This document shows, one piece after another, positions 8,668-15,935 of a stretch of 43,005 bases of DNA. The position numbers and the translations under genes are program-made. The notes below the pieces were generated by a model. That model searched no databases and was not told the origin of the DNA. It worked only from the letters and a program-made list of their open reading frames with translations. Numbering within the stretch: position 1 is the stretch's first letter; each line of letters starts with the position of its first letter. The stretch is from an uncultured Schlesneria sp. (lineage in GTDB: Bacteria > Planctomycetota > Planctomycetia > Planctomycetales > Planctomycetaceae): positions 1 to 43,005 of the forward strand of contig CAIVEI010000079.1 in assembly GCA_903904835.1 (NCBI GenBank). Reading direction: 5' to 3'.

Positions 8668-9369
8668 TCAGCTCTTCAATTGCATCGTCTCATCGTATTC
8701 TTCAAGGGATGGGAAATGAATCGTCTCAGAGGTACGCCAGTTACGGAGTCGTTCGGCATACGCTCGCAGGTATTCTTCTCTTTGTTCCTGTGAGCTCCTT
8801 GCGACTGACCAGGCGACGAACGGTGGTAACACATCGAAGCCCAGAAAATAAAACATCCCGTGCTGAATCGGGAACAGCAGCGAGTCCATTTCGCCGTTTA
8901 GTCCCGTTGGACTGTAGATGGTCGGCCCACCTCCCGTCGTCAAGCTGACCATCGCCCGTTTGCGTTTGAAGACGCCGTTTGAGTACCACCGACCACCTCC
9001 ATATGTCAGGCCCACAGCGAAGACTCGATCAACCCAACCCTTCATGATCGCCGGCAGACCGAACCACCAGAGCGGGAATTGAAAGATCAGCAAGTCTGCC
9101 CGAAGCAGCTTCTCTTGCTCGGCTGCAACATCGGCCGCGAACGTTTTGGCTTCGCTCGCCTTCGTCTGCTCGACGCCGTATTTGAAATAGTCAGGATCAG
9201 TCAGCGTCGTGAAATCATGTTTCCCGCCAACCGGATTGAACCGCATCACATAGAGGTCAGACACTTCGACCGTATGACCCGTTTCCCGAAGGACTCGAAC
9301 CGCCGTATCCCGCATGGCTCCGTTGAATGATTTGGGTTCTTCATGAGCATAAACAATCAGCACGTTCAT
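8668..9369 (-). CDS. NQO1/KefF-like flavodoxin-fold NAD(P)H quinone oxidoreductase
   Basis: A 233-residue flavoprotein of the NAD(P)H:quinone reductase type. It shows VLIVYAHEEPKSFNGAM (FMN/FAD phosphate loop), FQFPLWWFGLPAIMKGWVDRVF (isoalloxazine contact, hallmark of the family) and SLTTGGG. It should carry out two-electron reduction of quinones or related electrophiles in the cytoplasm, avoiding semiquinone radicals. Start ATG with GGAG eight bases upstream. It lies 17 bases downstream of the muconolactone-isomerase-like gene, so one transcript is likely. Divergent from an HxlR regulator, a common pairing for quinone-responsive reductases. Confidence 0.88.
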   Translation of the reverse strand: MNVLIVYAHEEPKSFNGAMRDTAVRVLRETGHTVEVSDLYVMRFNPVGGKHDFTTLTDPDYFKYGVEQTKASEAKTFAADVAAEQEKLLRADLLIFQFPLWWFGLPAIMKGWVDRVFAVGLTYGGGRWYSNGVFKRKRAMVSLTTGGGPTIYSPTGLNGEMDSLLFPIQHGMFYFLGFDVLPPFVAWSVARSSQEQREEYLRAYAERLRNWRTSETIHFPSLEEYDETMQLKS

Positions 9370-9386
9370 CGGACAAACTCCGCTTT

Positions 9387-9686
9387 TCAGATTGAGGGAG
9401 AAGCAAACAGTGACTCAAATCCGGTGAATGGTGTCAGCGGCAGGATTTCAACGCTCAGCAGGCCATGCTCGACCATCGGCAACTTCTTGACGTGCTCATG
9501 GGCCTCTTGTTCATCGACCGTTTCGAGTAAGAGAACAGCACCGACTGGACCCTTGATGTAATGGGCTGACCGAAGGATGCCGGAGGTCACCATGTCCCAT
9601 GCATGTGACGCTTCGGGCTTGATCAATGGCCCGAGTTTTTCCCGTGGTGCATCAGGCTTGACCTTGAGGATGGCGAGGAATTGCAT
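9387..9686 (-). CDS. Muconolactone delta-isomerase-like (YCII-type) small protein
   Basis: About 99 residues with a ferredoxin-like alpha+beta dimeric-barrel pattern: [12 protein letters not shown] strand, [32 protein letters not shown], then [12 protein letters not shown]. The nearest families I recognise are muconolactone isomerase and the YCII/EthD type. The enzymatic role is uncertain. The start ATG at 9686 is preceded by AAAGGAG; an upstream ATG at 9710 would put that Shine-Dalgarno inside the gene. It is first in a two-gene unit with the quinone reductase, next to the HxlR operator region. Confidence 0.75.
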   Translation of the reverse strand: MQFLAILKVKPDAPREKLGPLIKPEASHAWDMVTSGILRSAHYIKGPVGAVLLLETVDEQEAHEHVKKLPMVEHGLLSVEILPLTPFTGFESLFASPSI

Positions 9687-9727
9687 TTGTCGTACTCCTT
9701 TTTGTGTCATGTCGGAACATACGGATC

Positions 9728-9742
9728 ACTTACGAAAGGTAA
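9728..9742. promoter_or_regulatory. HxlR-type half-palindrome, distal site
   Basis: ACTTAC-GAAAG-GTAA lies in the 130-base gap between the muconolactone-isomerase-like gene and the HxlR gene. Its left arm is identical to the arm of the perfect dyad at 9811-9828. The symmetric core is TTAC-N5-GTAA. It is well placed to control the leftward unit. Confidence 0.5.
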
Positions 9743-9810
9743 TGACATTCCGTCGTCGGGATCGTAGAATCCAGCACTTCAATCAACAAGTACGCATTTT
9801 AATGTTAGGT

Positions 9811-9828
9811 ACTTACATGAAAGTAAGT
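9811..9828. promoter_or_regulatory. HxlR-type operator overlapping the regulator start codon
   Basis: ACTTAC-ATGAAA-GTAAGT is a perfect dyad with 6-bp arms. The ATG of the HxlR gene (9817) is inside the spacer. HxlR/DUF24 regulators of Bacillus (YodB, CatR, HypR) bind similar short A/T-rich inverted repeats, so self-repression is the simple reading. Confidence 0.6.
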
Positions 9829-10182
9829 GATAAAGATTCAGCTTGCACCGATGAATTTTTCAACTGCCCGGTTGAAGCGACTCTGTCAGTGATCGGCGGC
9901 AAATGGAAAGTCGTTATTCTGTTCCACCTCTCGCACTCCGGCACCCACCGCTTCGCTGAATTGAGGCGGAAGATACCCGGCGTGAGCGAGCGAATGCTGA
10001 CACAGCAACTTCGGGAACTCGAACATGACGGCATTGTACACCGCGAGGTTTATCCCGAGGTGCCGCCCAAAGTCGAGTATTCATTGACTGAATACGGCGA
10101 GACACTTGGACCGATCTGCAAAATCATGTGCGACTGGGGTAAGAAGCACATGAAGAAGATTAAGATGCGATCAGGCAAGTGA
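9817..10182 (+). CDS. HxlR family transcriptional regulator
   Basis: A 121-residue winged-helix regulator of the HxlR/DUF24 family. It has the hallmark [22 protein letters not shown], then [25 protein letters not shown] (recognition helix) and [15 protein letters not shown]. Two N-terminal cysteines (near residues 10 and 17) match the position where family members sense quinones, diamide or hypochlorite. ATG 9817 is preferred, with AGG nine bases upstream; ATG 9802 is also possible. Divergently placed to a quinone reductase and with matching dyads in the gap, it probably represses both itself and that unit until oxidised. Confidence 0.88.
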   Translation: MKVSDKDSACTDEFFNCPVEATLSVIGGKWKVVILFHLSHSGTHRFAELRRKIPGVSERMLTQQLRELEHDGIVHREVYPEVPPKVEYSLTEYGETLGPICKIMCDWGKKHMKKIKMRSGK

Positions 10183-10260
10183 TTGGGAGTTTGTTTGCCG
10201 GTACGATCCAATCTCGACAGCAGTCAAGCTTCAGAGCAAATCCTTTGACAAGGTCATATA

Positions 10261-11226
10261 ATGGAAGTACGCCAGCCCCTGATTGTCAGCGACGAGCAAG
10301 GAGCATGGATTTCCTGGCTTGGTTCCCCCATTCGATATACCGCTCTGGGCTCTGACACGGGAGGCTCGTACGCCTTTTCGGTCGGTCGAGTACCCGTTGG
10401 AGTCGGTCCCAAGCCGCACCGCCATTCTTTCGAAGAGGCGTTCTTTGTCGTCCGAGGAGAACTGAGCTTTACAGCGGGAAACCAGACATTGATCCTCCCC
10501 GCGAATAGCTGTATCGCCATCGGTGCCGGGACGGCGCATTTCTTTAAGAACTCGGGTCAGGTCGAGGCAGAAATCATTACTCTCGTGGCTCCCGCTGGAT
10601 TCGATGAATTCCAGGCTGATGTTGGTGGGAAACTGGACGGACCTGATTTACAGATTATATTCGATCCTCCTGGCTTCATGGCTCGCATGATGTCAGTCGC
10701 CCCCAAATACGGGATCGAACTGAATCCACCTGCGTCGGCTTTCGAGCAACCGCCGAATATCAAAGTTACCATGCCATCCGAGGGTCGTACGATTGCCGTC
10801 GTCGGCGACGTATACCGGTTCATGGCCGTCGGAGACGACACGAATGGAAAGTACGCGTTCTGGGAAGCCACCGTGCTTCCGGGCGGAGGTCCGCCACCCC
10901 ACATCCACAGCCACGAGGAAGAAGGTTTTTATGTTCTTGACGGCGAGATCACGTTTCTGATCGGCGAGAAACAAATCGTGGCGACGCCGGGAACATTCGC
11001 CAACATGCCCGTCGGAACGCCACATTCATTCAAGAATGAGAGCGACAAACCGGTCCGGATGTTGATTGTGGTCGCCCCAGCAGGTTTAGAGCAGATGTTC
11101 TTCGAGGTGGGTGTCCCGCTTGACGACGGTGCCACCACGGCCTTGCCGCCGACAAAAGCTGAAATTGAAAAACTGTTGACTGTCGCCCTCGATTATGGAA
11201 TTGAGATCAGGTTGCCGACGCATTGA
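10261..11226 (+). CDS. Bicupin (two-domain cupin) protein
   Basis: A 321-residue protein made of two cupin barrels. Domain 1 has PKPHRHSFEEAFFVVRGEL and later GTAHFFKN; domain 2 has PPPHIHSHEEEGFYVLDGEI and GTPHSFKN. These are the two conserved histidine/glutamate motifs of metal cupins, so both domains may bind a metal. Quercetin-2,3-dioxygenase-like enzymes have this layout. The C-terminus (EIEKLLTVALDYGIEI) matches the tails of the cupin at 11286 and of a cupin remnant near 15.4 kb. ATG 10261 with AAGG seven bases upstream. It may form a unit with the exported cupin 59 bases downstream. Confidence 0.85.
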   Translation: MEVRQPLIVSDEQGAWISWLGSPIRYTALGSDTGGSYAFSVGRVPVGVGPKPHRHSFEEAFFVVRGELSFTAGNQTLILPANSCIAIGAGTAHFFKNSGQVEAEIITLVAPAGFDEFQADVGGKLDGPDLQIIFDPPGFMARMMSVAPKYGIELNPPASAFEQPPNIKVTMPSEGRTIAVVGDVYRFMAVGDDTNGKYAFWEATVLPGGGPPPHIHSHEEEGFYVLDGEITFLIGEKQIVATPGTFANMPVGTPHSFKNESDKPVRMLIVVAPAGLEQMFFEVGVPLDDGATTALPPTKAEIEKLLTVALDYGIEIRLPTH

Positions 11227-11285
11227 AAGTTCATTGCTGCATTTTCCTTTGTTGGCGTTTTTTACAACCCGTTCAGGATCAAAAC

Positions 11286-11858
11286 ATGAATTCACGGCGA
11301 GCGTTTCTTCAAACTTCGCTTGGTGTCGTCGCGGGTGCAGCGGCTACAACAGGCAACCGCGGTATTGTGGCACAGGAAAACCCCAACGCCACCCCGCCCA
11401 AGGTCGTCCTCGGGAGCGAGGGGACCAAGGTCTGGGCAATGGGTGTGCTGGTCACGGTCAAAGTCAAAGCTGCCGATACCGGCGGCGCCTACTCCGTTTT
11501 TGAAGACTTCATTCCGCCTGGTGCAGGTCCGGTTCCCCACACGCACACCAAAGAAGACGAAACGATTTTCGTCCTCGAAGGTGAACTACGAGCATGGCTC
11601 GGTGGCAAACAGTATGACGTAAAGGCTGGCGATTTCGTCCATATGCCGTGCGGAGTTCAGCACTATTTCAAAAACATCAGCGATAAGCCGACCCGACTGC
11701 TGCTGTCTTACACTCCCGGCGGCTTCGAGCAATGGTTCCTGGACATTGGTACGCCTGTGTCCGGAACCAACGAGAAGCCACCAGAGATCAAGCCGGAAGA
11801 CATCAAACGAGCTGTCGTCACCGCCGAGAAATACGGCGTGAAGTTCGAGAAAAAGTAG
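11286..11858 (+). CDS. Tat-exported single-domain cupin
   Basis: A 190-residue protein. The N-terminus MNSRRAFLQTSLGVVAGAA is a twin-arginine signal (SRRAFLQ), so it is exported folded, fitting a metal cupin loaded in the cytoplasm. The cupin core has VPHTHTKEDETIFVLEGEL and GVQHYFKN. The C-terminal EIKPEDIKRAVVTAEKYGVKF is the tail shared with the bicupin. Substrate unknown. ATG 11286 is preceded by AGGA; an upstream in-frame TTG would place a non-signal sequence before the RR motif. Confidence 0.85.
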   Translation: MNSRRAFLQTSLGVVAGAAATTGNRGIVAQENPNATPPKVVLGSEGTKVWAMGVLVTVKVKAADTGGAYSVFEDFIPPGAGPVPHTHTKEDETIFVLEGELRAWLGGKQYDVKAGDFVHMPCGVQHYFKNISDKPTRLLLSYTPGGFEQWFLDIGTPVSGTNEKPPEIKPEDIKRAVVTAEKYGVKFEKK

Positions 11859-11919
11859 AACAGATAAGCGCCACATTTCCGCCGAATCGGCAGGATCGCT
11901 AAATTCTTTTGCCGACCCC

Positions 11920-11947
11920 TTGACGATAACAGACAGGTCTGTATACT
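11920..11947 (+). promoter_or_regulatory. Promoter with TetR-type operator in the spacer
   Basis: TTGACG (11920-11925), 16 bases, then TATACT (11942-11947). The spacer is largely filled by ACAGAC-AG-GTCTGT (11929-11942), a perfect 6-bp-arm palindrome. The ATG of the TetR gene begins seven bases after the -10 box, so the transcript would start at or next to the start codon, as a leaderless mRNA. Confidence 0.7.
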
Positions 11948-11953
11948 TCAGGC

Positions 11954-12535
11954 ATGGAACGCACGAAAGCTACTTCTGAAGTCCGCCAGCGAATCCTGGA
12001 TACTGCCGACCGGCTGTTCTACCAGGACGGTATTCGGGCGGTTGGCATTGACCGGATCATCGCCGAGGCGGACGTCGCCAAGATGAGCCTCTACAAGCAT
12101 TTTCCGTCCAAGGATGACCTGATCCTGGCCGTCCTGAAGTATCGGGAAGAGAAGCTTTTGGAGTTCTTCACCGATGGGATGGAACGGCACGGCAAGCGGG
12201 CGAAAGACAAACTGCGCGCCTTCTTCGCGGTGCTCAAAGACTTTTTCGAGAATCCCGGTTTCCGGGGATGTGCGTTTCAGAACGCGGCCGTGGAACTGGC
12301 CGACCCGGCCCATGCAGGGGCCCAGTTCGTAAAGGATCATAAGCGCCGGTTTCAGGAGTTTCTGGCCGGTCTGGTCGAGGAATCACTCGGCAAGGGGGCG
12401 GCAAAAATCGCGCCGGCTGTGGGGCTTCTCGTGGAAGGGGCCATTGTGACTGCGGTGATCCAGGGTTTGCCTGACGCCGTGGACGTGGCACGTGACGCCG
12501 CCTTGAAAATGGTGGCGGAAGCGAAAGTCGTGTAA
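11954..12535 (+). CDS. TetR/AcrR family transcriptional regulator
   Basis: A 193-residue regulator. The N-terminal HTH is classic TetR: RQRILDTADRLFYQDGIRAVGIDRIIAEADVAKMSLYKHFPSKDDLILAVL. The C-terminal helical ligand domain includes FRGCAFQNAAVELADPAHAGAQFV, found in a TetR subgroup often next to oxidoreductases. It is probably autoregulated: the same palindrome lies in its own promoter and again just past its stop, ahead of the AhpD-like gene. No ribosome binding site is visible; the promoter geometry predicts a leaderless message. Confidence 0.9.
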   Translation: MERTKATSEVRQRILDTADRLFYQDGIRAVGIDRIIAEADVAKMSLYKHFPSKDDLILAVLKYREEKLLEFFTDGMERHGKRAKDKLRAFFAVLKDFFENPGFRGCAFQNAAVELADPAHAGAQFVKDHKRRFQEFLAGLVEESLGKGAAKIAPAVGLLVEGAIVTAVIQGLPDAVDVARDAALKMVAEAKVV

Positions 12536-12562
12536 CTGTTCTCCTTTTTTGGCATCAAAAAG

Positions 12563-12576
12563 ACAGACCTGTCTGT
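12563..12576. promoter_or_regulatory. Second TetR-type operator, upstream of the AhpD-like gene
   Basis: ACAGAC-CT-GTCTGT is the exact reverse complement of the operator in the TetR promoter. A TTGGCA at 12549 and T-rich -10-like stretch at 12574-12581 flank it. This ties the AhpD-PPOX-NTF2-SDR run to the TetR regulator. Confidence 0.65.
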
Positions 12577-12666
12577 ATTTTTAGTGAAAGTTGGAAGGCT
12601 GTGATCTGAAAAGACGAGCTACTTCGGCACGTCGGTTCGCAGTCCGATTTTGAAAATGAAGGAACA

Positions 12667-13245
12667 ATGATCATGCAACGTATCCACTCCGTCGAGCCAG
12701 CAAAAGCTCAAGGTCGCACCAGGGAACTGTTGGAAACTGTCGAGAAGACGTTCGGGACGATCCCGAACGTGGCGACGGTGATGGCGAACTCGCCTGCGGT
12801 TCTCGACAGCTTTCTCGCCGTCAGTACGGCGATGGGCGGGGCGAAAATCGGCGGTAAGCTGTATCTCCAGATCAAGCTGGCGACCAGCGAAGCCAACACA
12901 TGCGACTACTGTAACTCGATCCTCACGCATCTCGGCAAGCAAGGTGGGATTTCTGTCAGTGACATGCTCGACGGTCGCAAGGCCGCTTCTTCCGATCCCC
13001 GTACCGATGCTGCACTGAAGTTCGCCAGCAGCGTGCTGGAAAGCCGTGGCAAAGTCGGCGATGAAGAACTGCAAGCCGTTCGTCAGGCAGGTTTCGGAGA
13101 TACCGAGATTGTGGAAATCGTCGCCAGCGTGGTGGTCGGTTGCTTCACGAATTTCCTGAACAACGTGGCCGACACAACGCTTGACATTCCGCAGGTTGAA
13201 CCGCTCGAAGCCTGCTCGGTCCATAGTGATTGCGGTTGTCACTAA
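12667..13245 (+). CDS. AhpD-like carboxymuconolactone decarboxylase family protein, variant active site
   Basis: A 192-residue AhpD-type protein with the CxxC pair C79-DY-C82. In AhpD and in the paralogue at 17777 the CxxC is followed by a His four residues on (CxxCxxxH); here that place is Leu86 and a His sits two residues later (H88). The preceding Glu is also shifted. The C-terminus carries an extra CSVHSDCGCH tail with three cysteines, which could bind metal. Family members are thiol-dependent peroxidase partners or decarboxylases. ATG 12667 with GAAGGA upstream. A TetR-type operator precedes it. Confidence 0.85.
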   Translation: MIMQRIHSVEPAKAQGRTRELLETVEKTFGTIPNVATVMANSPAVLDSFLAVSTAMGGAKIGGKLYLQIKLATSEANTCDYCNSILTHLGKQGGISVSDMLDGRKAASSDPRTDAALKFASSVLESRGKVGDEELQAVRQAGFGDTEIVEIVASVVVGCFTNFLNNVADTTLDIPQVEPLEACSVHSDCGCH

Positions 13246-13315
13246 CACCATCAATATCGTGCCAGAGGCCAGCGGATGTTTCGCTGGCCCCCGGATCAGT
13301 CGTCAGGAGTAAGCG

Positions 13316-13936
13316 ATGCGACAGTTTCCCAGCGATGTCGCCTTCACGCCCGCCGTGAAAAGTATCCAGCAGGCCAAGGGATCACGGACAAGCTACGCCA
13401 GGGTCGAACAAGGCCGTGGCTGGCAAACTCAAGTAACGCCGGACCTCGCCGGGTTTCTGTCGGGGCTGGATATGTTTTATCTCGGTACGGCCAATGCCGA
13501 AGGCCAACCGTACATTCAGTACCGTGGGGGCAATCCGGGCTTCCTGAAAGTGCTGGACGAACAAACGCTTGCCTTCGCCGATTTTGGAGGTAACCGTCAA
13601 TACATCACCCTGGGCAATCTTTCTGAGAACCCGAAGGTGTTTATTTTCCTGATGGACTATGCCAACTCCCAACGGGTCAAGCTGTGGGGGACTGCCAATG
13701 TCGTCGAGGATGACGCTGAACTGCTTGACCAACTTCGTGACCCGGATTATCCAGGCAAGGTCGAACGGGCGATCGTCTTCACGATCGAAGCCTGGGATAT
13801 CAACTGTCCGCAACACATTCACAAACGTTACGCCCAGCGGCAGATCACTCCGCTGATTGCCGAATTGCAAAGCCGGATTGCCGAACTGGAAACAGAGCTT
13901 GCCGAAGCCCGCGCCAAAAGCGGTTCGGCATTGTGA
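13316..13936 (+). CDS. Pyridoxamine 5'-phosphate oxidase family (flavin-binding) protein
   Basis: A 206-residue split-barrel flavoprotein. FLSGLDMFYLGTANAEGQPYIQYRGG and TLAFADFGGNRQYITLGNLSENPKVFIFLMDY are the PPOX-class FMN-binding motifs. The last 35 residues form a heptad-like coiled coil (ELQSRIAELETELAEA), probably for oligomerisation. It likely uses FMN or F420-type cofactor to reduce small molecules; substrate unknown. ATG 13316 with CAGGAG upstream. Part of the run of same-direction genes after the TetR operator, 70 bases from the AhpD-like gene. Confidence 0.85.
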   Translation: MRQFPSDVAFTPAVKSIQQAKGSRTSYARVEQGRGWQTQVTPDLAGFLSGLDMFYLGTANAEGQPYIQYRGGNPGFLKVLDEQTLAFADFGGNRQYITLGNLSENPKVFIFLMDYANSQRVKLWGTANVVEDDAELLDQLRDPDYPGKVERAIVFTIEAWDINCPQHIHKRYAQRQITPLIAELQSRIAELETELAEARAKSGSAL

Positions 13937-14020
13937 CCCACTTACTGACACATTTCCTTTCGATTGGTCACCGAGGGATGACCAGATCGACAAGCACTTC
14001 CCTCATCAGGAGAAACGACA

Positions 14021-14398
14021 ATGACGATCGAATCTGTTCTGCAAAGTTACGAGAAGGCCCTTAACGCCAACGACGTTGACACCGTTCTAAAGCTCTACGG
14101 GAGCGATCCCGTGTTCATGCCTCAACACGCGCCGGCAATGGTGGGACGGGATGCGGTACGAGCCGCCTACGAACATGTCTTCAACACAATCAAGCTGGAC
14201 ATCAAGTTCACGACGTACGAGGTCGAAACACACGGTGACACGGCATGGGCCAGGACGAGTTCGGCTGGACGAACCCGCATTCTGGCTGCGGATGTTGAGG
14301 TCAACGAAGGCAACAACGAACTGTTCGTTTTCCGCAAAGAAAACGGTGACTGGAAAATACACCGCTACTTGTTCGCGACAAATCAGCCGCGCAACTGA
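14021..14398 (+). CDS. NTF2/SnoaL-like (DUF4440/SgcJ-type) protein
   Basis: A 125-residue cone-shaped alpha+beta protein: ESVLQSYEKALNANDVDTVLKLYGSDPVFMPQHAPAMVGRDAVRAAYEHVF, ending in VFRKENGDWKIHRYLF. It matches the YybH/SgcJ/EcaC branch of the NTF2-like superfamily, whose members are small-molecule isomerases, binding proteins or unknowns. No catalytic residues can be assigned. AGGAG lies eight bases upstream of the ATG. Lies between the PPOX and SDR genes, both on this strand. Confidence 0.8.
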   Translation: MTIESVLQSYEKALNANDVDTVLKLYGSDPVFMPQHAPAMVGRDAVRAAYEHVFNTIKLDIKFTTYEVETHGDTAWARTSSAGRTRILAADVEVNEGNNELFVFRKENGDWKIHRYLFATNQPRN

Positions 14399-14507
14399 TG
14401 CCGACCCCGAAGCGCACCTCATTGAAGCGCTCCTTCAAAGCGGTTCACCATTTTGAGTAGTCCATGTTGGATGCTCTTTCTTAACCCTTTCACATTCGGA
14501 GAAAAAC

Positions 14508-15257
14508 ATGAATTCGTTCAACAACAAAGTGGCCGTCATCACGGGTGGCAACAGCGGCATCGGCCTGGCAACAGCCAGGGAACTTCACCGCCGAGGGGCA
14601 AAAGTCGTCATCAGTGGGCGAGACGAAAAATCACTTACCGAAGCGGCCGCAGCCATTGGTGGCGACACGTTGGCCGTCAAAGCCGATGTCTCCCGTCTCA
14701 GCGATCTGGACAATCTCTTCGCTCAAGTCCAGAAGCGGCACGGAAAAATCGACGTGCTGTTCGCGAATGCCGGTGTTGCCAAGTTTGCTCCGGTGAGCGA
14801 AGCGACCGAAGCGCATTTCGATGAGAACATGGATATCAACTTCAAGGGTGTCTTCTTCACAGTCCAGAAAGCGTTACCGCTGCTCCAGGACGGCGGAGCC
14901 GTGATCTTCAATACGTCGGTTGTGGACGAGAAGGGCTGGGCCGGGACAAGCGTCTACTCGGCAAGCAAGGCCGCATTGCGGTCGTTCACCCGGACGCTGG
15001 CGGCGGAACTGGTCGGTCGCAAGATTCGGGTCAACGCCGTGGCTCCCGGTCCGATCTCGACCCCGATCTACGGTCGAATGGGAATGCCTGCCGATGCCCT
15101 CGACCAGTTTGCCACCGGGATCAAGGACCAGGTACCGATGAAGCGGTTCGGCGAACCGGACGAGGTTGCCAAAGCGGTGGCGTTTCTGGCCTCGGACGAG
15201 GCGTCATACATCACAGGCGTCGAACTCAACGTCGATGGTGGATTGGGACAACTGTAA
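14508..15257 (+). CDS. Short-chain dehydrogenase/reductase (SDR)
   Basis: A 249-residue classical SDR using NAD(P)H: TGGNSGIG (cofactor loop, residues 12-19), D60-like position in KADVS, NAG (VLFANAGVA), the catalytic Ser in FNTSVVDE and Y-x-x-x-K in VYSASKAAL, and PGPISTPIYG. SGR at the end of strand 2 suggests NADP preference. Full length for the family, ending in the standard VDGGLGQL. ATG 14508 with GGAG upstream. It closes the gene run that begins at the second TetR operator. Confidence 0.92.
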   Translation: MNSFNNKVAVITGGNSGIGLATARELHRRGAKVVISGRDEKSLTEAAAAIGGDTLAVKADVSRLSDLDNLFAQVQKRHGKIDVLFANAGVAKFAPVSEATEAHFDENMDINFKGVFFTVQKALPLLQDGGAVIFNTSVVDEKGWAGTSVYSASKAALRSFTRTLAAELVGRKIRVNAVAPGPISTPIYGRMGMPADALDQFATGIKDQVPMKRFGEPDEVAKAVAFLASDEASYITGVELNVDGGLGQL

Positions 15258-15335
15258 ATCAGCATTCATTGGGGGGCGGGTCAGACCCGTCCCTTTTTTG
15301 TTTGTGAAGCCCGACGATGATGACAACTCATTTGA

Positions 15336-15479
15336 GCGCCTTTGTCATTGCCTGTTTCTACGCCAGCATCAGGAATCGACGATGAACGACCAGCGATCAA
15401 GCGGGAAAACATCAAACGCGCCGCCGAGAAATACGGCGCGAAGTTTGATGAGATGCTGGTCTGCCAAGCAACGTACTGA
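15336..15479 (+). pseudogene. Cupin C-terminal remnant
   Basis: Read in the frame that stops at 15477-15479, this stretch gives TPASGIDDERPAIK followed by RENIKRAAEKYGAKFDEMLV. It closely resembles the tail of the exported cupin (TPVSGTNEKPPEIK...IKRAVVTAEKYGVKF). No cupin barrel precedes it: an in-frame stop lies at 15333. It is therefore the end of a third cupin gene whose body is gone. Confidence 0.6.
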
Positions 15480-15515
15480 TCGACTCATTCTTCCGGCTGA
15501 TCTGACAGGGAACTC

Positions 15516-15803
15516 ATGCCGCTCCAGAACCGAGTGACGCCGTTCTCAACGATTGACGCCGTTCCTCATCGTGGATTGTTCATGGGGAGCCGGTACTTCC
15601 TCGCGAGCGAAACGGGTGATTTGATCATCGCCAACCTCACCCCGAACGGGTACGAAGAACTCAGTCGCGCAAAGCTGCTGGAACCGACCGGCTTCGCATT
15701 CAATCGGGACGTCGTCTGGAGCCACCCCGCCTTCGCCAATCGTTGCGTCTTCGCCCGCAACGACAAGCAACTGACATGCGTCTCGCTGGCAAAGTCGAAA
15801 TAG
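15516..15803 (+). pseudogene. Chimeric remnant: short N-terminus joined to PQQ-propeller C-terminus
   Basis: A 95-residue open frame. Residues from about 27 on (YFLASETGDLIIANLTPNGYEE ... WSHPAFANRCVFARNDKQLTCVSLA) are the last blade and closing strand of a PQQ/BamB-like beta-propeller of the kind common in planctomycetes. The first 25 or so residues (MPLQNRVTPFSTIDAVPHRG) look like the beginning of an unrelated conserved protein I remember only loosely. Such a propeller piece cannot fold alone. I read it as a deletion or recombination junction kept open by chance; expression as a small protein cannot be excluded. Confidence 0.5.
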
Positions 15804-15899
15804 GGTAAAGGACACAGAGAATCTAAAAAATGCAGGGTAACTTAAGAGTCGATCATGACAGGTAAACAAACTGCTTGGCATCAGAAACAGAGAGCCCAA

Positions 15900-15928
15900 T
15901 TTGGATGGTTTCCTTGAAACCATCCAAA
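15900..15928. terminator. Bidirectional terminator hairpin
   Basis: A 13-bp perfect stem (TTTGGATGGTTTC / GAAACCATCCAAA) with a 3-base loop, AT-rich at the base. It sits between the converging propeller remnant and the EBP gene, seven bases from the EBP stop. Confidence 0.7.
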
Positions 15929-15935
15929 CTCCAAC

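Noticed and set aside
10257-10262. Perfect TATAAT overlapping the bicupin start codon
   Set aside because: No -35 at a proper distance, and transcription from it would begin after the ATG; AAGG at a good distance supports ordinary translation from 10261.
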